From JBCDBL01 sp039183635 (GTDB lineage Bacteria; Pseudomonadota; Alphaproteobacteria; Caulobacterales; Parvularculaceae), in assembly GCA_039183635.1 (NCBI GenBank), contig JBCDBL010000036.1, forward strand, positions 1 to 33,487: a DNA stretch of 33,487 bases. The letters are read 5' to 3'. The notes under the pieces are model-generated. The model saw only the letters and a list, made by a program, of their open reading frames with translations. It was not told where the DNA came from and made no database searches. A program made the position numbers and the translations under genes. Shown piece after piece: positions 15,379 to 23,685 of the stretch. Positions within the stretch are counted from its first letter, which is position 1; every line of letters starts with the position of its first letter.

Positions 15379-16563
15379 ATGGCTCCGCTTACTTTTCCCG
15401 CGCCCCTCGCCCCCTACGCCGCCCGGTCCGAAAGCACCCGGGGTCGGCTGTACAGCGAAGAGGAAAGCGCCGCGCGCACGCCGTTTCAACGGGACAGGGA
15501 CCGCGTTATCCATGCCGTTGCGTTTCGTCGGCTGAAGCACAAAACCCAGGTTTTCGTCTACCATGAGGGGGACCACTACCGCACGCGCCTCACCCACACG
15601 CTGGAGGTGGCGCAGATCGCCCGGTCCCTCGCCCGCAGCTTAAAACTCGACGAAGATCTCGCAGAGGCGCTGTCCCTCGCCCACGACCTCGGCCATCCGC
15701 CCTTCGGCCACGCCGGGGAGAGGGCCCTCGACGCCTGCATGGCCGAATACGGAGGCTTTGACCATAACGCCCAGACGCTTAGGGTTTTAACGAAGCTGGA
15801 ACGCAAATACGCCGGCTTCGACGGTCTCAATCTCACCTGGGAGACGTTGGAGGGCGTGGTCAAGCACAACGGACCGCTTACGGGCCCCAAGCACGGCCCC
15901 CTTCCGGCGGCGATCGCCGAGTACGCCGAGCGCCAGGACCTTCAGCTTCACACCTTCGCCTCGGTCGAGGCTCAGGTCGCCGCCATCGCCGACGACATCG
16001 CCTACAACAACCACGATCTTGACGACGGGTTGCGGGCGGGCCTGTTCTCCCTCGCCGACCTTAAGGAGGTTCCGATCGCCGCCGACGCGCTCCTGGCGGC
16101 GCGCCTGGCGTTTCCGGACGCCGAGGATGAACGGCTCGTTCAGGAGGTGGTGCGCCGTCTCATCGGCGATATGGTGGCCGATGTCGCGGCGGAGACGCGA
16201 AGCCGGCTCGCCGCCGCCGCCCCGGGCTCGGCCGACGATGTCCGCGCGCTCGATGCGCCTGTGGTCGCGTTTTCAGCGGCTATGCAGGACAAGGAGCGGG
16301 CGCTGAGGACGTTTCTCGCCAAGAACATGTACCGCCATTACAAGGTGAACCGCATGATGAGCCAGGCCCGGCGCGTGGTGCTGGAGTTGTTCGATTTGTT
16401 CCTGTCCGAGCCTGAAACCCTGCCCCAGGAGTGGCGGGCGAAGTGCGAAGGCGCGGAGGACGCGAAAGTCGCGCGGGTGATCTGCGACTATATCGCCGGC
16501 ATGACGGACCGATACGCACTCAATGAGCACAAAAAACTGTTTACGTTGGAAGCATGGCTTTGA
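15379..16563 (+). CDS. dgt: dGTP triphosphohydrolase-like protein (HD domain)
   Basis: Dgt-family enzymes hydrolyse dNTPs to nucleoside and triphosphate, adjusting nucleotide pools. The 394-residue protein carries the HD metal site: His73 in RLTHTLEVAQIAR, His102-Asp103 in AHDLGHPPFGHAGE, and the later YNNHDLDDGLRAG with the second Asp. FRRLKHKTQVF (49-59) is also a family signature. Length fits the shorter (type 2) group found in alphaproteobacteria. AAAGGA precedes the ATG. In many alphaproteobacteria dgt is followed by argS; here argS is absent and the SPOR-protein gene comes next after 204 bases. Confidence 0.93.
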   Translation: MAPLTFPAPLAPYAARSESTRGRLYSEEESAARTPFQRDRDRVIHAVAFRRLKHKTQVFVYHEGDHYRTRLTHTLEVAQIARSLARSLKLDEDLAEALSLAHDLGHPPFGHAGERALDACMAEYGGFDHNAQTLRVLTKLERKYAGFDGLNLTWETLEGVVKHNGPLTGPKHGPLPAAIAEYAERQDLQLHTFASVEAQVAAIADDIAYNNHDLDDGLRAGLFSLADLKEVPIAADALLAARLAFPDAEDERLVQEVVRRLIGDMVADVAAETRSRLAAAAPGSADDVRALDAPVVAFSAAMQDKERALRTFLAKNMYRHYKVNRMMSQARRVVLELFDLFLSEPETLPQEWRAKCEGAEDAKVARVICDYIAGMTDRYALNEHKKLFTLEAWL

Positions 16564-16767
16564 GCGGACGTCCGCCACGATGTTTGTCCGTTCGCCTTAA
16601 ACCGGAAACGGCGAATCGGCTCTCGCCTCCTGCGGGAGACGTGCTAAGGTATCGAAATCTTTATGATTCGTTAATTTCCCGTTCGTCTTAATCCGTAGAG
16701 CGCAAAATTGAGGCGGGCGGCGTTTGTCAGACCGACTGAAGACAGAATTAAGGGAGCCTTCATCCCC

Positions 16768-17634
16768 ATGAGCAACCAGGACCACGCCTCTTATCCGGGC
16801 GATGATTTCGACACGTTCGATGCGACGGACGAAGAGGGCGGTCTTCCCGGCCTTGTCGTCCTCGTTATGGCGTTGCTTGTGCTCGTCGCATTCGGCGCTG
16901 TCGTTTGGATTGCGTACCAACAGGGGTTGCGCCAGGGCGGGCGAAATGCGCCGCCGCTGATCGTTGCTGAGCCAGGTCCGGCGAAAGTGGAGCGTTCCGC
17001 CACAACGCCGCTGGCGAACGAACGAGAAGTATACGACATTTTATCCGACAACGCCGAAGAGCGCACGCAAATCATCGCGCCGCCGCCGGAAGAACCTGTG
17101 GACCGGGCGACGGGACCCGCTTTCGCCGAGGCGCCTGCGGAAGATCCTTTGGATCGTCCGGCGACGCCTGAAGACGACAATGAACCTTTGGAGCGGTCTT
17201 ATGAAACGGCAGCGGGCGGTCCGGTTGAAGCCGAAGCGCCGGCCGTCGCCGCTGTGCCCCCGGCGCCGCGCGCATCCGCTCCTGCGTCTACAGCGTCTCC
17301 GCCGCCGGCCCGCGTCACTGCGCCTCAAACCGCCTCCATTCCTGCGCCGCGTCCGGCCGGCGCCTCCGGCGGGGCCCTTGCCGGCAGCCACGTGGTGCAA
17401 GTTTCCTCCAGCCCGACCAGGGCGGCGGCTGAGCAGGACTGGTCTCGCATGCAGGGACGGTATGAAGATATTCTCGCCGGCCGCAGCCGCCACGTTCAGG
17501 AAGCGGACCTTGGCGATAAGGGAATTTATTATCGGTTGCGCATCGGGCCGTTTTATTCAAAGAGCGAGGCGGATGCGTTTTGCACCACGTTAAAAGGACG
17601 CGGACAGGACTGCATCACCCGCAGCGCCGGATAA
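16768..17634 (+). CDS. SPOR-domain membrane protein
   Basis: SPOR domains bind glycan strands stripped of stem peptides at the division site, so this is a likely cell-division protein. The 288-residue product has a short acidic cytoplasmic N-terminus, one membrane span (about 29-50, LVVLVMALLVLVAFGAVVWI), a long periplasmic linker rich in Pro, Ala and Glu (about 60-200), and a C-terminal SPOR domain (about 205-288: HVVQVSSSPTRAAAEQDWSR, then YYRLRIGPFYSKSEADAFC). The ATG at 16768 has AGGGAG upstream; an in-frame TTG at 16708 is not needed. The gene keeps its usual place between dgt and nagZ, though a PEP-CTERM gene is inserted after it. Confidence 0.9.
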   Translation: MSNQDHASYPGDDFDTFDATDEEGGLPGLVVLVMALLVLVAFGAVVWIAYQQGLRQGGRNAPPLIVAEPGPAKVERSATTPLANEREVYDILSDNAEERTQIIAPPPEEPVDRATGPAFAEAPAEDPLDRPATPEDDNEPLERSYETAAGGPVEAEAPAVAAVPPAPRASAPASTASPPPARVTAPQTASIPAPRPAGASGGALAGSHVVQVSSSPTRAAAEQDWSRMQGRYEDILAGRSRHVQEADLGDKGIYYRLRIGPFYSKSEADAFCTTLKGRGQDCITRSAG

Positions 17635-17654
17635 GGCTTATAAAAAGCTTCCCC

Positions 17655-17759
17655 TAGACCGCATTTACAATTCTTCGAATCGTAAATGCGGTCTAAGTTT
17701 ATGTTTTGACCCGCATTTTATTCACAAAACCGGTTCCCACTTTTGTGAATGCGCTCTAA
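17655..17759. repeat. Double-hairpin intergenic repeat, copy 1
   Basis: The 105-bp unit matches 30859-30963 at 100 of 105 positions. The first hairpin pairs TAGACCGCATTTAC with GTAAATGCGGTCTA. The second pairs GCATT...TTCACAAAA with TTTTGTGAATGC around CCGGTTCCC. It ends in GCGCTCTAA. It follows the SPOR gene. The unit has no coding capacity. A non-autonomous mobile or REP-like element is inferred. Confidence 0.9.
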
Positions 17760-18067
17760 ATTCCGTTGTATCCGATGCGATCCAACCCAACCGCTGCAGA
17801 CGAGCTTTAAGTTCCGTGTTGCAGCAGACCTGTGGGCGTCGAGCCAGGTGGACCCGTTTCGCCTGCAAATCCGCTTGAAAGCATTTCCAGGCTAAGTGTG
17901 TACGGCTGATCGTCCGGAAATGCGAAAATACAAACATTTAAAGCGTCTGCCTGTTTTCGTTTGAAGAAGCGACGCTTTAGGAATTGTTTTGAAAAAAACA
18001 CGGCCGCCGGCGCCCAATCGACCGCTTCGACGGTTGAACGCGACGATGTTTTGAACGGGATCGAATG
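17760..18067. other. Intergenic stretch with no supported gene
   Basis: About 300 bases between the repeat and the PEP-CTERM terminator. A minus-strand frame of 92 codons crosses it (17807-18085) but has no ribosome binding site, no recognisable domain and runs into the terminator hairpin. I regard the region as non-coding or as the remnant of a lost gene. Confidence 0.4.
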
Positions 18068-18107
18068 AAAAAAGCCCTTTCCCAAATCAGATGGGAAAGG
18101 GCTTTTC
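18068..18107 (-). terminator. Terminator of the PEP-CTERM gene
   Basis: AAAAGCCCTTTCCC pairs with GGGAAAGGGCTTTT around a 9-base loop. On the minus strand the stem is followed by TTTTTTC. It lies about 35 bases past the stop of the minus-strand gene. Confidence 0.9.
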
Positions 18108-18139
18108 TAATTTAATGAAGCGAAGCTTCGTTCGGTTAG

Positions 18140-18919
18140 TTAGGCGTTGCGGCGACGTGCTGCTACGCCCAGGGCCAGCAGCATGAGGCCCATTAAGCCG
18201 ATTGCGCCGGGCTCGGAGACGGTCGTTGTGGGCGTCGTATCGACGACCGCGAACAACGCGCCGCCCTGGTTGCCGTTGTCCGATCCGAACACCTGCGCTT
18301 GCGTGCCGGAGTTAAAAATGCTGTTGCCGTTGTTTATGAACAGTGGGCTGGCGGCTGAGAACACCGCGTGGCCAAAGCCGGACGTATCGATATTTCCGGA
18401 CACGCCATTGTAGGAGCTGCCGAATGCAAGATCATAATCGTTCAACAGGGCGTTCCAGGCCGCTGCTTCACCGGCTGAGCCGCCGGCGATCGCTGCGGTG
18501 CCGCCTGCGATGTATACGCCGCCGCCGCCTGCGATGTAGGTTCTAAGAACATTGATTTCGCCGGCGTTCAATGCAAAGCCGCCCAAAAACAGCGCATCAA
18601 TCCCCGCCAGGTTCGCATCCGTAAACGCAAAGCCCGTACCCGTGGAATAGCTGAAACCAGCGCCGGTCAGCGCCGAGGACAATTTGTTTTGCGTAAATCC
18701 GAAATTGTTGGAATAGGCGTGGATGGTTCCATTCGCGCCGGCGAGGAAATTCCCCACATTGATGGCGAAGTTCGCCGTAGCGACATCGCCGGCTGTGTTA
18801 AAGCCGGTGTTGGACCAGGTCCATTCATCGTTGTTGACGACGAGCTTGTCCGCGTGGGCGTGGCTTGCAAACGCCAATGCTGCAGCTGCGACCGCGAACA
18901 GTTTCATAATAACTTTCAT
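18140..18919 (-). CDS. PEP-CTERM sorting domain protein
   Basis: The 259-residue protein has a signal peptide ending near HAHA-DKL (residue 23). The mature domain is rich in Gly, Ala, Asn and Ser. A C-terminal tail SEPGAIGLMGLMLLALGVAA followed by RRRNA has the three PEP-CTERM parts: a short S/P-E-P motif, a membrane span and an Arg cluster. Such proteins are cleaved and released or anchored by an exosortase, usually linked to exopolysaccharide or biofilm. The middle contains IDALFLGGFALNAGEINVLR and runs such as YIAGGGGVYIAGG. These suggest a Rossmann-like or beta-rich surface domain; I cannot name it. GGGGAG precedes the ATG. No exosortase is in the window. The gene is opposite in direction to the conserved block that surrounds it and flanked by a repeat, so it looks inserted. 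Confidence 0.85.
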   Translation of the reverse strand: MKVIMKLFAVAAAALAFASHAHADKLVVNNDEWTWSNTGFNTAGDVATANFAINVGNFLAGANGTIHAYSNNFGFTQNKLSSALTGAGFSYSTGTGFAFTDANLAGIDALFLGGFALNAGEINVLRTYIAGGGGVYIAGGTAAIAGGSAGEAAAWNALLNDYDLAFGSSYNGVSGNIDTSGFGHAVFSAASPLFINNGNSIFNSGTQAQVFGSDNGNQGGALFAVVDTTPTTTVSEPGAIGLMGLMLLALGVAARRRNA

Positions 18920-19161
18920 GCGTAATCTCCCCTGAGTAGCTACTTGTCATGCAAGAAGCGTGCAAATTTTCCCGCGAAGGATCGCAAGGAGAATCGACGT
19001 TGTCGCGGCCTTATCCTCTTTCGATTGTAAAAAAAGCCGACGGGGTGATGTAAAATTTGTAATACGTCAGGTCCTTTCCAGCGCTTGCGCCCGCCGGGCA
19101 ATCAAATCACATTTTCCGCGCAGTCCATGTACGTCTGCGCGTTTGTGTCGAGGATGATCCG

Positions 19162-20178
19162 ATGTCTAGTGCCGCGATTTACGGCTGCGCCGGCCTTACC
19201 CTAACCGAAGACGAGCGCTCGTTTTTCACCGATGCGCAGCCCTGGGGGTTCATTCTGTTCGCCCGCAATTGCGAGACGCCGGATCAGATCCGGGCGTTGA
19301 CGCAGGAGCTGCGGGCGACGGTGGGGCGCGACGACGCGCCGATCCTGATCGATCAGGAAGGCGGGCGCGTCGCCCGGTTGAAGCCGCCCCACTGGCGCGC
19401 CCGGCCGCCGATGGCGATTTTCGGTTCGCTCTACGGCCAGGACCCGGCGCGGGGCGTCGAGGCGGCGCGCCTTAACGCCCGTTTGATTGCGGCGGAGTTG
19501 ACGGCGATCGGCGTCAACGTGGATTGCCTGCCGTTGCTCGACGTGCCGCAGTCCGGCGCCCACGATATTATCGGCGACCGGGCGTTTTCGACGTCCCCCG
19601 ACGAGATCGCGACGCTTGGCCGGGCGGTGATGGAAGGGCTCCACGCCGGCGGGGTTTTGTCCGTCATCAAACATATTCCGGGCCACGGCCGGGCCTTGGC
19701 GGACAGCCATGAGGAGCTGCCAAGGGTGGATGCGGCGGCGGCGGAATTGCGCGCCGTGGACTTTCCTCCCTTCGCCGCTTTGAAAGACGCGCCTATGGGC
19801 ATGACGGCGCATATTGTTTACGACGCACTCGATCGGGATCGGGTTGCGACCGCTTCGCCCCTTATTGTCAACGATATCATCCGTAAGGAGATCGGGTTCG
19901 ACGGCCTTTTGATGACGGACGATTTGTCGATGAAGGCGCTCAAAGGCGATTTCGGCGACCGGACGCGCGCGGCGGTTGACGCCGGCTGCGACGTCGTTCT
20001 GCATTGTAACGGCGACATGCCGGAGATGCAGGCGATCGCCGCCGCCGTCCCGGCGCTCGACGGCCGTGCGGCGGAGCGAGCCGCTGCGGCGTTGTCGGTG
20101 CTGAAACCGGCGGACGAAATAATCGTCGAAGAGGCTGAATCGCGACTGGCGAATCTCCTCGCTCCCCTTGTATCGTGA
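19162..20178 (+). CDS. nagZ: Beta-N-acetylhexosaminidase NagZ (GH3)
   Basis: NagZ removes GlcNAc from GlcNAc-anhydroMurNAc peptides in the cytoplasm during peptidoglycan recycling. The 338-residue protein shows DQEGGRV (64-70), the GH3 His-loop motif KHIPGHG (170-176) followed by DSHEELP, and MTDDLSMKAL (251-260) with the nucleophile Asp. Length is typical of NagZ. GAGG lies 9 bases before the ATG. Its stop overlaps the GTG start of scpA by four bases, so the two are coupled. This nagZ-scpA-scpB-tat order is usual in alphaproteobacteria. Confidence 0.95.
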   Translation: MSSAAIYGCAGLTLTEDERSFFTDAQPWGFILFARNCETPDQIRALTQELRATVGRDDAPILIDQEGGRVARLKPPHWRARPPMAIFGSLYGQDPARGVEAARLNARLIAAELTAIGVNVDCLPLLDVPQSGAHDIIGDRAFSTSPDEIATLGRAVMEGLHAGGVLSVIKHIPGHGRALADSHEELPRVDAAAAELRAVDFPPFAALKDAPMGMTAHIVYDALDRDRVATASPLIVNDIIRKEIGFDGLLMTDDLSMKALKGDFGDRTRAAVDAGCDVVLHCNGDMPEMQAIAAAVPALDGRAAERAAAALSVLKPADEIIVEEAESRLANLLAPLVS

Positions 20179-21089
20179 GCGACATGGATATGGATGACGG
20201 ACATAACGATCCCGCTGAAGCGGACATTCCTGCAGGCGACGAGCATCAGCCCTGGCCTGATGACGCCGTGGCGAGCGACGGTGTACAGACGGCGGAAACT
20301 GATGCGGCTGTCGATGCGCTGATCGTCAATCTCGACGGGTACGAGGGCCCTCTCGACGTTCTCCTGGACCTTGCGCGGACCCAAAAGGTCGATTTGAAAT
20401 CGATTTCGGTGCTTGCTCTTGTGGAGCAGTATCTGGCGTTCGTGGAGGAGGCGAAGGCCCGCAATTTAGAGCTCGCCGCCGACTATCTCGTCATGGCGGC
20501 CTGGCTGACGTTCCTGAAGTCGCGCCTGTTGCTGCCGGAGCCCGAGGTCGAGGACGATGGCCCCACGGGCGAGGAAATGGCGGCGCGCCTCGCGTTCCAG
20601 CTCCAGCGGTTGGAAGCGATGCGCAAGGCGGGCGCGCGGATTCTAAACTTGCCGCAGCTCGGCCGGGAGCAATTCGCCCGCGGCGCGCCGGAGGGCGTGC
20701 GCATTGTGCGCAAAACGGAGTGGTCGGCGAACGTTTACGATCTCCTCAGCGCCTATTCCGAGGGGCGCATTCGCGGCGTCGACGCCACAATTCATATTGA
20801 GCCGCAAAAGGTGCTCACCATCGAGGAGGCGCGGCGGCGGATCGAGCTATTGCTGGGGGAGATCCCGGACTGGAGCCCGCTGTGGTCCCTGACGCCCGCG
20901 CCGCAAGACGACACGCCGCCGGCGTCCGTTGTCGCCAGCTCCTTAAACGCCGTTCTGGAGCTTGCCAAGGAAGGCCGTCTGCTCATCCGCCAGACCGACG
21001 CCTTCGGCGCGGTCCATGTCCGCCAAAAAGAAGATCCGCCGACCCTTGCCGTTGCGTCTCACGGTCCCGGCGCGGCGACGCAACACTAA
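20175..21089 (+). CDS. scpA: Segregation and condensation protein A
   Basis: ScpA is the kleisin of the SMC-ScpAB condensin, which bridges SMC heads and helps separate chromosomes. The 304-residue product has an acidic N-terminal extension (1-50) and then the kleisin N-domain (LDGYEGPLDVLLDLARTQKV, followed by DLKSISVLALVEQYL). ADYLVMAAWLTFLKSRLLLP follows, and the C-terminal winged-helix part comes later. The GTG at 20175 overlaps the nagZ stop. ATGs at 20184 and 20190 are alternatives; no start has a good Shine-Dalgarno, as expected for a coupled gene. scpB follows 13 bases after the stop. Confidence 0.93.
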   Translation: MSDMDMDDGHNDPAEADIPAGDEHQPWPDDAVASDGVQTAETDAAVDALIVNLDGYEGPLDVLLDLARTQKVDLKSISVLALVEQYLAFVEEAKARNLELAADYLVMAAWLTFLKSRLLLPEPEVEDDGPTGEEMAARLAFQLQRLEAMRKAGARILNLPQLGREQFARGAPEGVRIVRKTEWSANVYDLLSAYSEGRIRGVDATIHIEPQKVLTIEEARRRIELLLGEIPDWSPLWSLTPAPQDDTPPASVVASSLNAVLELAKEGRLLIRQTDAFGAVHVRQKEDPPTLAVASHGPGAATQH

Positions 21090-21102
21090 GGACGAGGCCC
21101 CT

Positions 21103-21990
21103 ATGACCGCTCCCATCGACCATGGCGTGGAGAAGATCGACCCGCGCGAAGCCCAGGAGATGATCGCCGAGCAGCTGAACGCGGCGCTGCTCGACGAGGA
21201 TGAGGCCCCGGCCGCAGATGGCGCGCCGGCGGCTGAGGCAGAGGAGGCTGCGGAGGAAGAGGCGGCGCAAGAGGCCGGCTTCGCCGCGCGCCATGTGCGC
21301 ATGGCCGAAGCCTTGTTGTTCGCCGCCGCCGAGCCTTTGGACAAGGCGACATTGGAAGACCGTCTGCCCGAGGGTGTGGACGTTGACGGGATCATGGACG
21401 CTCTTGTTGAAGAGTACGCCGGGCGGGGCGTGAATGTCTGCAAGGCGGCGGGAAAGTGGTCCTTGCGCACGGCGCCGGATCTGGCCTTCCTGATGGAGAA
21501 GGAGCGCACCGATCCGAAAAAGCTGTCGCGCCCGGCTTTGGAGACGCTGGCGATCATCGGTTACCACCAACCCGTGACCCGCGCGGAAATCGAGGAGATT
21601 CGCGGCGTTAGCGTTTCAAAAGGCACCATCGATCTATTGATGGAGATCGGCTGGGTGCGTCTGCGCGGGCGCCGCCGTGCGCCGGGCAAGCCCGTGACCT
21701 ACGGCACGACGGACGACTTTTTGGAGCATTTCGGCCTGGAGCAGGTGGGGGACCTGCCGGGCATGGATGAGTTGAAGGCCGCCGGCCTCCTCGATGCGCG
21801 CCTGCCGCCTGGATTTGAGGTGCCTGTTCCCACCGCTGCGGGAGATGATGAAGAGGCCGATGACGATGAGACGCCTGAGGAGGCTCCGGAATTCGCCCAG
21901 GATTTCCTGGAGGAGGCCGGGGAGGCGTCGGCTGGCGCAGATTCCATCGATGATGAGGCCGATGACGAAATTGAAACGACGGATGAGTAG
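21103..21990 (+). CDS. scpB: Segregation and condensation protein B
   Basis: ScpB dimers bind the ScpA kleisin in condensin. The 295-residue protein has an acidic, Ala/Glu-rich N-terminal extension (1-60), then the two winged-helix domains. The first begins MAEALLFAAAEPLDKATLED. The second includes RPALETLAIIGYHQPVTRAE and IRGVSVSKGTIDLL, both diagnostic. A low-complexity Asp/Glu tail follows (about 245-295). The ATG at 21103 is chosen because AAGGACGAGG precedes it; the longer frame from 20962 lies inside scpA. The acidic extensions are longer than in most ScpB. Confidence 0.93.
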   Translation: MTAPIDHGVEKIDPREAQEMIAEQLNAALLDEDEAPAADGAPAAEAEEAAEEEAAQEAGFAARHVRMAEALLFAAAEPLDKATLEDRLPEGVDVDGIMDALVEEYAGRGVNVCKAAGKWSLRTAPDLAFLMEKERTDPKKLSRPALETLAIIGYHQPVTRAEIEEIRGVSVSKGTIDLLMEIGWVRLRGRRRAPGKPVTYGTTDDFLEHFGLEQVGDLPGMDELKAAGLLDARLPPGFEVPVPTAAGDDEEADDDETPEEAPEFAQDFLEEAGEASAGADSIDDEADDEIETTDE

Positions 21991-22074
21991 CCGCGCCGGC
22001 GATCGACCGTTGTTCATTTGCGCTTAAGTATCCTGAGGTCTACATAAAGACTTAAACGGATTTGGAGAGCGTGC

Positions 22075-22293
22075 ATGTCACCCGGTCTTTGGCAGATATT
22101 GCTGGTCGTGTTGTTGGTCGTCTTTTTGTTTGGCGGCCGCGGTAAGATTTCAAGCCTCATGGGCGATTTCGCGAAGGGCATTAAGTCTTTCCGCGAAGGT
22201 TTGAAGGATGAAGAGGCGCAGAAATCCCTCAATAAGGATGGGGACGATGCGGTGGACGTCACGCCGCAAAAGGACAAAGCCGCCACCGAATAA
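22075..22293 (+). CDS. tatA: Sec-independent translocase TatA
   Basis: TatA oligomers form the pore-like part of the twin-arginine export system for folded proteins. The 72-residue protein has a short N-terminal span (about 4-20, GLWQILLVVLLVVFLFGG), then an amphipathic helix (KISSLMGDFAKGIKSFREG) and a charged tail. The Phe-Gly hinge (FLFGG) is present. GGAGAG precedes the ATG. The 84-base gap after scpB holds an imperfect inverted repeat (CTTAAGTAT...AGACTTAA) and perhaps a promoter. tatB and tatC follow. Confidence 0.93.
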   Translation: MSPGLWQILLVVLLVVFLFGGRGKISSLMGDFAKGIKSFREGLKDEEAQKSLNKDGDDAVDVTPQKDKAATE

Positions 22294-22339
22294 AAGCGGC
22301 CGGCTTTTTTCTCCGCTGTAGGAGCACGCGCGGACCGCT

Positions 22340-22756
22340 ATGATCCCGCAATTCGGATTTTTCGAGCTGATTTTGCTGGCCGCTCTTGCGCTTGTGGTGG
22401 TGGGGCCGAAGGACTTGCCGCGTCTGATGCGCTCCATCGGCCAGTTCATGGGCAAGGCGCGCGCGCTCGCCCGGGAGTTCCAGGCGAGCTTCGATCAAAT
22501 GGCGCGGGAGGCGGAGCTGAAGGAAATGCGCGCCGAAATCGAAGCGCTTCGCAATAACAATCCGATTTCTGACATGAAGGATGCGGTGAACGAGGCGGTC
22601 GCGCCCGTGCGCGAGAGCGTTGCTGAAGAACAAGCGAAACTCGCCGCTGCTGCGGCCGGCGATGAAGGGCCCGCTGCAACTGCGCCTGATGAGAGCGCCT
22701 CTTCCGACGCCCCGGACGGCGCGCCGCATAAAGATGCTGTTGAGGCCGGGCGATGA
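22340..22756 (+). CDS. tatB: Sec-independent translocase TatB
   Basis: TatB forms the twin-arginine signal receptor together with TatC. The 138-residue protein begins MIPQFGFFELILLAALALVV, followed by VGPKDLPRL, with the Glu in the span and the Gly-Pro hinge that set TatB apart from TatA. A long amphipathic and coiled helix follows (about 28-90), and then an Ala/Pro/acidic tail. Its stop overlaps the tatC start by four bases (ATGA). Confidence 0.94.
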   Translation: MIPQFGFFELILLAALALVVVGPKDLPRLMRSIGQFMGKARALAREFQASFDQMAREAELKEMRAEIEALRNNNPISDMKDAVNEAVAPVRESVAEEQAKLAAAAAGDEGPAATAPDESASSDAPDGAPHKDAVEAGR

Positions 22757-23583
22757 GCGATGCGCCCAACCCCGTCGTCCCTGAGACGACGTCGGAGCCT
22801 GTCGACGAGGTCGAGGCCTCCGCTGCGCCGCTGATGGACCATCTCATCGAGCTGCGTCGGCGGCTGATCATCATGTTCATCGCCGTTGCGGTCGCGTTCG
22901 TGGGCTGTTTTATTTTCGCCGACCAGATTTTCAACATTCTGCTTACGCCTTATGAGCGCGTCGTCGGCGAGAAACAGAACCTGGAGCTGATTTACACAGG
23001 GCCTTTCGAATTCTTCTTTACCCAGATGAAGCTCGCCCTGTTCGGCGCGATCTGTGTGGCTTTTCCGGTTGTCGCGGCGCAAGTGTATCTGTTCGTCGCC
23101 CCCGGTCTTTATAAAAACGAGCGTCACGCGTTTTTGCCGTTCCTTTTGGCGACGCCGGTGTTATTCGCCCTCGGCGCGGCTTTGGTGAATTTTGTGATTT
23201 TGCCCCTCGCCATGCAATTCGCCTTGAGCTTTGAGCAAACCGGAACCGACGGCGCGGCCATCCGCCTGTTGCCGCGGGTGAGCGAATATCTCGCCCTGGT
23301 GACGACGCTTATTCTCGCCTTCGGGCTTGCCTTTCAACTTCCGGTGCTCCTTACCTTGCTCGCCCGGGCGGGGCTCCTCACCGCAGAGACCCTCGCCCGG
23401 AACAGGCGGTACGCCATTGTGGGGATTTTCGCTGTGGCGGCGTTTGTGACGCCCCCGGACCCTTTGAGCCAGATCGCCCTCGGCCTGTCGATTTGGGGCC
23501 TTTATGAGTTGTCCCTTGTGTCTGTGCGTTTTGCGGAGAAAAAAGCCGCCGCGACCGGGGCCGAGGACGCGGCCGGCGCTTGA
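22753..23583 (+). CDS. tatC: Sec-independent translocase TatC
   Basis: TatC is the six-span core of the Tat translocase and recognises the RR signal. The 276-residue product opens with an acidic extension, then MDHLIELRRRLIIMFIAVAV (the conserved cytoplasmic Glu/Arg entry and first span). The periplasmic loop carries ILLTPYERVVG and the second region GPFEFFFTQMKLALFGA. NRRYAIVGIFAVAAFVTPPD and PLSQIALGLSIWGLYELSL are the family's C-terminal motifs. The start overlaps tatB, completing a tatABC operon. Confidence 0.95.
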   Translation: MSDAPNPVVPETTSEPVDEVEASAAPLMDHLIELRRRLIIMFIAVAVAFVGCFIFADQIFNILLTPYERVVGEKQNLELIYTGPFEFFFTQMKLALFGAICVAFPVVAAQVYLFVAPGLYKNERHAFLPFLLATPVLFALGAALVNFVILPLAMQFALSFEQTGTDGAAIRLLPRVSEYLALVTTLILAFGLAFQLPVLLTLLARAGLLTAETLARNRRYAIVGIFAVAAFVTPPDPLSQIALGLSIWGLYELSLVSVRFAEKKAAATGAEDAAGA

Positions 23584-23685
23584 TCCCCACGCATAAACCT
23601 TGCAAAGGCGGCTGGACCCCACGCCCGGAGGCGGCGTATACGGGGGAGCTAGATTGCGTCTCACCTTTCGAAAGCACGCCTGTTT

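Noticed and set aside
17807..18085. 92-codon minus-strand frame after the 105-bp repeat
   Set aside because: It starts inside the terminator hairpin, has no ribosome binding site and shows no domain; at most it is a gene remnant.
19201..20004. 267-codon minus-strand frame antisense to nagZ
   Set aside because: NagZ motifs are complete on the plus strand; the frame has no coding features of its own.
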